NCBI GenBank assembly: GCA_030431165.1
Contig: JAUIJQ010000186.1
Location: 1 to 6,625 of the forward strand
Direction: 5' to 3'
Origin: Rhodothermia bacterium
GTDB lineage: Bacteria > Bacteroidota > Rhodothermia > Rhodothermales > JABDKH01
Length of the DNA stretch: 6,625 nt
Shown: positions 1 to 5,242 of the stretch, one piece after another
How positions within the stretch are numbered: the stretch's first letter is position 1
Layout: each line of letters begins with the position of its first letter
Notes under the pieces: generated by a model
Told to the model about the DNA's origin: nothing
The model's database searches: none
The model's input: the letters and a program-made list of their open reading frames with translations, nothing else
Program-made: the position numbers and the translations under genes

Positions 1-2899
1 AGAAGGCATCCTGCAACGCTACCTGTCGCTCGGCATCAGTGCGTCGTCGCTGAAAAACCTGGCGCATCGCTTCTGACTGAACCGCTGAGGCCTCGAAGTG
101 CAGCGTCATGCCGCTGCGGCGATGGCGCGACAGGATCAGCTCTCCCAACGTAGAGGCGCTGAATGACTTCAGCTGCCGGTGCGTCAGGAATCCGGATGCC
201 GTTGCCGAAACGCTTGCTCCGATGTAGCGCCAGACCAGGTCGTTGGTCGCGGCTACCCAGAAAACACGCGCATCGGTCCGGGACAGGAAGACGAGAACGC
301 GCTCGACAAGCTTCGTTCCGGCGGGAGCCCGAATGAGCAGGTGTTCCAGATCGTCGATAAGGCACACCACTACCTTCGAGTCGGGCATGTCACTTATCCG
401 CTTCTCGAGTGCTGCCAGTGACGATGCCTCCTTGCTCGTGTAGCCGAGTGCTTCACCAATCAACCGCGCAACGTCCTGTTCCGATGAAATGCGCTCAGCA
501 ATCGGCACAGAGACCACCGTGGCGCCGGCCATTTCTGCTATGGCACCGGCCGCAACAACGTTGAGGAAGCTTGATCGGCCTGCTCCCTGCGGACACGACA
601 CGACAATCGCGCCACCCCTTCGGGTTGCTTTCCAATGCGAAAACTGGTTCTCCAGCCAGGAGATATCCTCAAAGCGGCCTTCGTGTAATGCGGCCTCTGA
701 GAGCGGCTCAAACGTAAACAGGTGCCGGTAGACGAGCGGCATCGTCCGTCGCAACTCGGGCACGTTGCTCAACTCATCGATGGCACGCACGAGGTCGCGC
801 TCGGTGGACTGGACGCCGCCGACGGCAGATTGTCCCAGCCGCACGAGTCGACGGGACCGGCGATACGCGCGCCCTGCAGACGCCGTCAACTGTTCCCACG
901 TCGTCTGCCATCCCGTTATGAGCGCCCGCCTTCCAATGTTGATCTGCCTGACGAGGCCCTGCCAGGTATTCTCCCACTGTTCGTCAGAGTCTTCAGTCCT
1001 CAATCGACGAAGGACGGATATCCACTGGGACTGCACTTCTTCAACGGCAGCCGCTTCAAATGCCTCCCAGGGTTCGCGAAGCGAACGGCGCATATCGACC
1101 AGTATCTCGCGCGCGCGGGTGAGCCCCGCGTTTGCGAGCTCACGGGCACGCGTGGCGGCCCGGATGTTGTCGGGTACATCCGTCTCGGAGTCTGGCTCTT
1201 CGGCTTCGTCACCGGCATCGATTGCGGCCACTTCAGCTGCGGCCGCGTCGATGTTAAACAGAACCACGTTCTGAACCTCTTCGATGCGAGACCACGTTGC
1301 ACGCAGCTTCGCGCGCAGGGGAGCCGCGCCAGGTTGCAATCGTCGAGTCAGCGGTCCGAGTGACTGCTGGATGTAGTCGCGGAATTCGATCGTGTCGCTT
1401 GACGCCGTCGGGATTACCGGCGGATTGTCAGCATCGGGTAGCGGGTGAATGGATAGCGACTCGGGGAGTTTGTCGAGAGTGCGCAGAAATGACTCCCAGA
1501 TTCCGCGCCCCGGTTCAACGAGGACTTCGTCAGCGGCGACGAGCCCCGGCATCGTTCTGATCGTGCGTTCAAAGAAGCGCCCGGCGCGCAGCCGTATTCG
1601 ACGAAGGTCCTTGTACAGGTCAGCCACGTTGCCGCCCGCTTCGGCGTTTCCACAGGCCGTCTCAGCCTCAGCGGTAAACCGCTCCAGTTCTGTCTCGAGG
1701 GTTCGCGTGGTGTCGAAGAACGGCTTCAGCGTTTTTCGCGCAACGGCGTTCAGGATCGTGTCCTCGGTATCGAGAATTCGATGCCGAAGCGTCAGCATCT
1801 GACTGTTAAGTTCGATCCTGTCGACAACCTGCTGGTGCCAGCGCCCCCAGATTTCGGTGAGGTGGCGCCCCTTTTCGGCAGGGCCGTATTCCGATCGCAG
1901 GTCGGGCGTCGTGGGCAGCGGTCTGACGCCTACGGCATAGTCGGCCAGATCACGCTCGAGCCGTGCGTCGGCAACTTCGACGAGCGTGCCGTCGATATCC
2001 GGTGTGGCAAACGGCTCGGCCAGCAACGCTGTAAGTGCGTCCTGCAACCGTCCGCCGACCGTCAGCACATGAGCAATCGCCTTGCTGAGCGGATCCGACT
2101 CTGCGTTCGAGTCGTCATCATCCTCTGCCGTAGCGTCGTCTGCGGCTTGCGCGACGTCGGATTGATCGTCTCCTGGATCTTGGGTGTGATTCTGTTCATC
2201 GACGCTGACCGTCCACTCGACCTCGTCCTGCGTGTGCACCTCCGGCGTATCGATTTCTCGTTCCGCCACAAGGATCGAGCGCCCCCACAGCGCAAATGCC
2301 CGCTCAAGCGAGGCCTCGACGCGTGCTATGTCCCGCACAAGGCGTTCGAATACGGGGGCGTACAGCAGAGGAAGGCGCGCCCCGATATGATAGCCGACTA
2401 CTCGCTTGACGGGAACGTCAATCGACGGCTGGATGGATGGCCGCAGCCGACGCCGCGTTCGCTTGAGCCACTTTCGCAACGAAACGCTCGAGGGGTCGCC
2501 GTCGCGCCGATCCAACAGGTCGGCTGACTCCTGTACGGTTACGGCATCAGGCAACGCGTCTGCAACGCGGGTCCCGGACGCGAGAAATGCAGCGTAGGCG
2601 TTCCCCAGGTCGTTGATGGGTGGCGTGTCGCGGAGGTAGTTGAGTACCGGTTCGAGCGTGCCGTCGCGTGTTTCACGCCGATACTCGTGGATAGCGAGCC
2701 ACACGGCCCGCGGTTCGTGCGGCGTAGCCTCAAACGCAGCAAGCGCCTCCTGATGATTCCGCGATGCTTTCAGGAGCAGGTCGCGTAGCGGCGTGTGGAT
2801 GCGGCTCGCGACATGCCCGCGCCACGTTGCGTCGGCTGCTTCGATTGCCGCGGTCGACTGCCGGGCCAGCGTACTCAATTGATCGGGTGTACCGTTCAT
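1..2899 (-). CDS. Large helical protein with C-terminal degenerate P-loop NTPase domain (partial, 3' end outside window)
   Basis: A continuous frame of 966 codons starts at ATG 2899 and runs off the left edge without a stop, so the C-terminus is missing. Residues 1-735 look mostly alpha-helical and charged. Two acidic linkers interrupt them: about 216-268, with four consecutive Asp at 261-264, and about 556-575. A basic patch (RRSRRLVRLG) lies near 680-690. An NTPase domain follows from about 740. It holds a Walker A-like CPQGAGRSS (769-777), in which the first Gly is Cys and the Lys is Arg, a Walker B VVVCLIDD (843-850), and a sensor-1-like WVAATND with Asn886. A helical segment with RHRRSG (925-930) comes next and resembles an AAA/STAND lid region. 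I see no signal peptide or transmembrane helix, so it is probably cytoplasmic. The start overlaps the stop of the upstream channel gene, which implies co-translation. I do not recognise the family. A role in regulating or partnering the channel is inferred from position only. The open frame is near certain; the ATPase call is good but activity is doubtful. Confidence 0.85.
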   Translation of the reverse strand, partial: MNGTPDQLSTLARQSTAAIEAADATWRGHVASRIHTPLRDLLLKASRNHQEALAAFEATPHEPRAVWLAIHEYRRETRDGTLEPVLNYLRDTPPINDLGNAYAAFLASGTRVADALPDAVTVQESADLLDRRDGDPSSVSLRKWLKRTRRRLRPSIQPSIDVPVKRVVGYHIGARLPLLYAPVFERLVRDIARVEASLERAFALWGRSILVAEREIDTPEVHTQDEVEWTVSVDEQNHTQDPGDDQSDVAQAADDATAEDDDDSNAESDPLSKAIAHVLTVGGRLQDALTALLAEPFATPDIDGTLVEVADARLERDLADYAVGVRPLPTTPDLRSEYGPAEKGRHLTEIWGRWHQQVVDRIELNSQMLTLRHRILDTEDTILNAVARKTLKPFFDTTRTLETELERFTAEAETACGNAEAGGNVADLYKDLRRIRLRAGRFFERTIRTMPGLVAADEVLVEPGRGIWESFLRTLDKLPESLSIHPLPDADNPPVIPTASSDTIEFRDYIQQSLGPLTRRLQPGAAPLRAKLRATWSRIEEVQNVVLFNIDAAAAEVAAIDAGDEAEEPDSETDVPDNIRAATRARELANAGLTRAREILVDMRRSLREPWEAFEAAAVEEVQSQWISVLRRLRTEDSDEQWENTWQGLVRQINIGRRALITGWQTTWEQLTASAGRAYRRSRRLVRLGQSAVGGVQSTERDLVRAIDELSNVPELRRTMPLVYRHLFTFEPLSEAALHEGRFEDISWLENQFSHWKATRRGGAIVVSCPQGAGRSSFLNVVAAGAIAEMAGATVVSVPIAERISSEQDVARLIGEALGYTSKEASSLAALEKRISDMPDSKVVVCLIDDLEHLLIRAPAGTKLVERVLVFLSRTDARVFWVAATNDLVWRYIGASVSATASGFLTHRQLKSFSASTLGELILSRHRRSGMTLHFEASAVQSEAMRQVFQRRRTDAERQVALQDAF
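2896..2899 (-). promoter_or_regulatory. ATGA stop/start overlap, translational coupling
   Basis: On the minus strand the TGA of the lipoprotein-type channel (2898-2896) shares bases with the ATG of the ATPase gene (2899-2897). No Shine-Dalgarno sequence lies at normal spacing before this ATG; the nearest GAGG is about 13 bases away. The second gene is therefore probably translated by ribosomes finishing the first, which favours fixed-ratio synthesis of the two proteins. Confidence 0.75.
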
Positions 2900-4104
2900 T
2901 GCGTATCGTCTGCCTCGGGTGGCGTCAGCGGCGGCATCATGTGATATACCGCAAGCATGCCTTCTTTGAGATACTCGCTCTTTGCCCGCTCGGTAATGTC
3001 GCTGGAGAATACCTGTTCGTACCGCGTGTCCAGGACGTACGCCTTTACTACGATCCGCGTGAGGAAACCGTGGTCAAAGAAGTCCTGGACAAGCACAACG
3101 ATCGGCTTTTCGAGATACACGTACTTCGAGGTGGCCGCCGCGTCGTATGCAATCTTCTTGGCCTTTGTAACGTCCACCCATCCGGGAAGAAAAATCTCGG
3201 TCACCACCTGGCAGTCCAGCGCCCCCGCGTTGGCATTCGCTACCTGCCCGTCGACAACCTGGGTGTTCGGGACAGATACGAGGTTGTCGTCGGGCGTTAC
3301 GATTCGCGTTGAGCGCAGGCCGATTGATACCACCTCGCCGTAGGTGCCTTCGATGCGCACTTTGTCACCGACCTGGAAGGGCTGGTCGAGGATGATCATG
3401 ATTCCGCCAAAGACATTCTTGAGTGCATCCTGCGCGGCAAAGCCAATGGCAACACCGATGGCGCCACCCGCCACGATGAGTTGCTGTCCGTCGACGGCGA
3501 ACACAAATCGTATGATGTAGTAAAGCGCGATAGTCCAGACGACAATCCGGACAACCGGAATGGCCTTCATGTAGGTGAGTCGCCGGGTAGCGCTTCGTTC
3601 AGCTCGGATGCCAAGTATCCAGACGAGGACCCTGATCACGTAGTACGCGATGACGAGGACGAGCAGCGATTTGACGAGCTTCCAGCCGATATCCGCAAAA
3701 AAGTCGACGGGGGCCGCCGAAGTCTCACTCGAATCAGCAAGTCGCGCAACCTGTGCTGACAGGGAGTCGATGCGCGCCAGCAATACCTCGGATGCGGTCA
3801 GCGTTGAGTCTACGCGTGTTGCATTCGGCGACTCGGTCTCGGAGCTGTCGGGACGGGCTGCGACCTGGGCTGTCTCGGACGAGTCAGCGGCGATCGTTGA
3901 GTCCGGCGCCGCGGTAGCTGCGCCCGCTGAGTCGACGACAACGGCGCCTGATGTGTCGGTGTTCGAAGCAGACCCATCGCGGTCGCGATCCAGGATGCCA
4001 CATCCGGCTGTCGCGACAATGACCGCGAGCAGAAAGAGGCTCGCCGTGGCGATACCTCCAAAACGTGACGGGTAGCGTGGTCGGTGCGTAGACAGAGTGT
4101 TCAT
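2896..4104 (-). CDS. MscS-family mechanosensitive channel with N-terminal lipoprotein-like signal
   Basis: A 402-residue small-conductance mechanosensitive channel. Such channels open under membrane tension to release solutes. Residues 1-34 form a long signal with a hydrophobic core (about 18-33) ending in ATAG before Cys35, a plausible lipobox. Residues 36-131 are a Ser/Thr/Asp/Ala-rich, presumably periplasmic linker with three DSSET motifs (74, 86, 124) and a short heptad-like helix (105-123). Predicted membrane helices are about 143-165, 183-204 and 207-239. The third carries the MscS pore pattern: G213, G217, G221, F222, Q225, N230, G234, then DQPFQVGD (240-247), followed by the beta domain (VRIEGTYGEVVSIGLRSTRI) and the cytoplasmic C-terminal domain. 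Cys35 outside plus three helices puts the C-terminus in the cytoplasm, as in MscS. An uncleaved signal acting as a fourth helix would give the same topology. The tail ends PPLTPPEADDTQ, not the GIEIPFPQ ending of many MscS proteins. It is the first gene of an operon with the overlapping ATPase gene. The ATG at 4104 lacks a clear ribosome binding site but is the start that gives the complete signal. Confidence 0.93.
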   Translation of the reverse strand: MNTLSTHRPRYPSRFGGIATASLFLLAVIVATAGCGILDRDRDGSASNTDTSGAVVVDSAGAATAAPDSTIAADSSETAQVAARPDSSETESPNATRVDSTLTASEVLLARIDSLSAQVARLADSSETSAAPVDFFADIGWKLVKSLLVLVIAYYVIRVLVWILGIRAERSATRRLTYMKAIPVVRIVVWTIALYYIIRFVFAVDGQQLIVAGGAIGVAIGFAAQDALKNVFGGIMIILDQPFQVGDKVRIEGTYGEVVSIGLRSTRIVTPDDNLVSVPNTQVVDGQVANANAGALDCQVVTEIFLPGWVDVTKAKKIAYDAAATSKYVYLEKPIVVLVQDFFDHGFLTRIVVKAYVLDTRYEQVFSSDITERAKSEYLKEGMLAVYHMMPPLTPPEADDTQ

Positions 4105-4121
4105 CGCAAGATGTACTTGCG
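4105..4121 (-). promoter_or_regulatory. Inverted repeat abutting the start codon of the lipoprotein-type channel
   Basis: CGCAAG (4105-4110) and CTTGCG (4116-4121) form a perfect 6-bp inverted repeat around a 5-base loop. On the minus strand it ends directly against the ATG at 4104. In mRNA it would be a small hairpin covering the ribosome landing zone; in DNA it could be an operator half-site pair. The symmetry is real, but it is short enough to arise by chance. Confidence 0.4.
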
Positions 4122-4151
4122 GAAGATAGCACCGCAGCGGATATCACAGGC

Positions 4152-4166
4152 GATCTGCGCAAGATC
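4152..4166. repeat. Short inverted repeat GATCT-N5-AGATC
   Basis: GATCT (4152-4156) and AGATC (4162-4166) flank GCGCA. The right half contains the second copy of the CGCAAGAT direct repeat (4158-4165), 53 bases from the first copy. A protein binding site in the divergent region is possible. There is no known operator I can match it to. Confidence 0.3.
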
Positions 4167-4266
4167 ACCGTGGGATGGCTGACGCAGGCATGTCAGGATT
4201 CAGCGCCGGGCGTTACTTTGCCGCTCCAGTCACACCATTTTCGATTGTTTGTACGCGGAACTCAGA

Positions 4267-5223
4267 ATGAATATGTCCGAAAGCACGCTCCAGACGACGC
4301 CGGTACAGGATGCCGTCGCAGATTCTGCGGCGGCTCCGGTTTTACAGCTCCCTGACGCCATTCAGGAACTTGCCCGGCCGGAGCTTTGGAGTGTGCAGAA
4401 TCTCCAGGTCGTGGGCGTGGTTGCCATTCGCATCGTACTCATTTTTGCGCTGGCGTATCTCCTCGGTCGGCTTGTTGATCGCATTGTCTCTCGATGGACG
4501 CGTCGATACGAAGACCTGCCGGTCCTTGCACCAACACGTCAACGCGCACTGACTATCAGCAATCTCATCGCGTCGACCTCACGATACGTCATCTGGCCGG
4601 TGGCCGTAATCATGGTGTTGTCGGAGTTGCGGGTGGACGTCGCCGCGCTCATCGCAACTGCCGGGATCGCGGGCCTCGCCATTGGCTTCGGGGCGCAGAC
4701 ACTGGTGAAGGACGTCATATCCGGCGTGTTCCTGCTGTTCGACAACACGCTTGCAATCGGTGATCGTGTCCGCATCGAGTCAAGCTACGGGATCGTCGAG
4801 GACATCGGCGTTCGCCTCATCAAAGTGCGCAAGTTCGACGGCGAGCTCTTGATGGTACCTGCGGGTGAGTTACGCATCTTCGGAAACACATCCGTCGGGT
4901 TCATGCGTGCCGTTGTTGACGTCGGATTTGCCTACAAGGAAGACGTGACGAAGGTCATGGAAATCCTAAACAAGATTGCCCGCGACTGGATGGAAGCAAA
5001 CCCCGACGTGCTCAAAGCCGACGACCCCGACGTACTCTCGATCATGGGATTTGCTGACTCTGCGCTCACGGCGAAAATCATCGTGACCGTGCTTCCAGGT
5101 GAACAGTTCAGGGCTGAGCGCGAGATGCGCGTCGCCGTCAAAGAAGCCTTTGACGCGGCCGGCATCGAAATTCCGTTCCCACAGCGGACGGTCCACCTTC
5201 CTGCCGGATTGCTGAAGAACTAG
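4267..5223 (+). CDS. MscS-family mechanosensitive channel (small, three-helix type)
   Basis: A 318-residue inner-membrane mechanosensitive channel of the compact YkuT/MscMJ-like kind, probably an osmotic safety valve. The N-terminal 40 residues are polar, with no signal peptide. Helices are about 48-70, 103-118 and 124-158. The third is the pore helix, with G133, G136, G140, F141, G142, Q144 and G153, then DNTLAIGDRV (159-168). The beta domain follows (IESSYGIVEDIGVRLIKVR, then LLMVPAGEL in place of the usual V-P-N motif). The C-terminal alpha/beta domain ends in the family-typical GIEIPFPQRTVHLP. I chose ATG 4267 because GGAA lies 6 bases upstream. ATG 4273 is an alternative, and a TTG at 4249 would add six unsupported residues. 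It diverges from the lipoprotein-type channel and differs from it in having no lipoprotein signal or periplasmic linker and in its C-terminal ending, so the two are not a recent tandem duplication. The family assignment is secure; the exact conductance class is not. Confidence 0.95.
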   Translation: MNMSESTLQTTPVQDAVADSAAAPVLQLPDAIQELARPELWSVQNLQVVGVVAIRIVLIFALAYLLGRLVDRIVSRWTRRYEDLPVLAPTRQRALTISNLIASTSRYVIWPVAVIMVLSELRVDVAALIATAGIAGLAIGFGAQTLVKDVISGVFLLFDNTLAIGDRVRIESSYGIVEDIGVRLIKVRKFDGELLMVPAGELRIFGNTSVGFMRAVVDVGFAYKEDVTKVMEILNKIARDWMEANPDVLKADDPDVLSIMGFADSALTAKIIVTVLPGEQFRAEREMRVAVKEAFDAAGIEIPFPQRTVHLPAGLLKN

Positions 5224-5242
5224 CTGATCACTGGTTGATCAG
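5224..5242. terminator. Possible bidirectional terminator hairpin between convergent genes
   Basis: CTGATCA (5224-5230) and TGATCAG (5236-5242) form a perfect 7-bp inverted repeat with a 5-base loop. It starts right after the plus-strand TAG and includes the TGA of the opposing gene. It sits where a shared terminator is expected. However, the stem is AT-leaning and neither side has a T-run, so intrinsic termination would be weak. Confidence 0.35.

Larger units (their letters stand above)
4105..4266. promoter_or_regulatory. Divergent intergenic region between two MscS genes
   Basis: This 162-bp gap separates two head-to-head channel genes, so it should hold promoters for both. No convincing sigma70 -35/-10 pair is visible. 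Weak Bacteroidota-like -7 candidates (consensus TAnnTTTG) are TACTTTG at 4214-4220 on plus, one spacer base short, and TATCTTCC on minus (4128-4121). Neither has a clear TTTG-type -33 element. Two short inverted repeats and an 8-bp direct repeat (CGCAAGAT at 4105-4112 and 4158-4165) are the other visible structure. That promoters lie here is likely from the layout; their exact positions are weak guesses. Confidence 0.6.

Noticed and set aside
722..1363. 213-codon plus-strand open frame
   Set aside because: It is antisense to the ATPase gene. Its composition is arginine- and cysteine-rich with no recognisable domain, as expected for the reverse of a GC-rich gene.
1781..2527. 248-codon plus-strand open frame
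   Set aside because: It is also antisense to the ATPase gene, with no domain or ribosome binding site. The opposing frame spans the whole 2.9 kb without a stop and has clear motifs.
2764..3312. 182-codon plus-strand open frame spanning the operon junction
   Set aside because: It crosses two well-supported minus-strand genes and shows no protein family features.
1..4104. Anti-phage defence system made of NTPase and channel effector
   Set aside because: NTPase plus membrane-effector pairs do occur in defence, but the channel here has a complete MscS architecture, and there is no nuclease, nucleotide cyclase, mobile element or other defence gene nearby. An osmotic role is simpler.
4249..4251. 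TTG start for the plus-strand MscS gene
   Set aside because: It has no ribosome binding site and adds only six residues. ATG 4267 has GGAA at suitable spacing.
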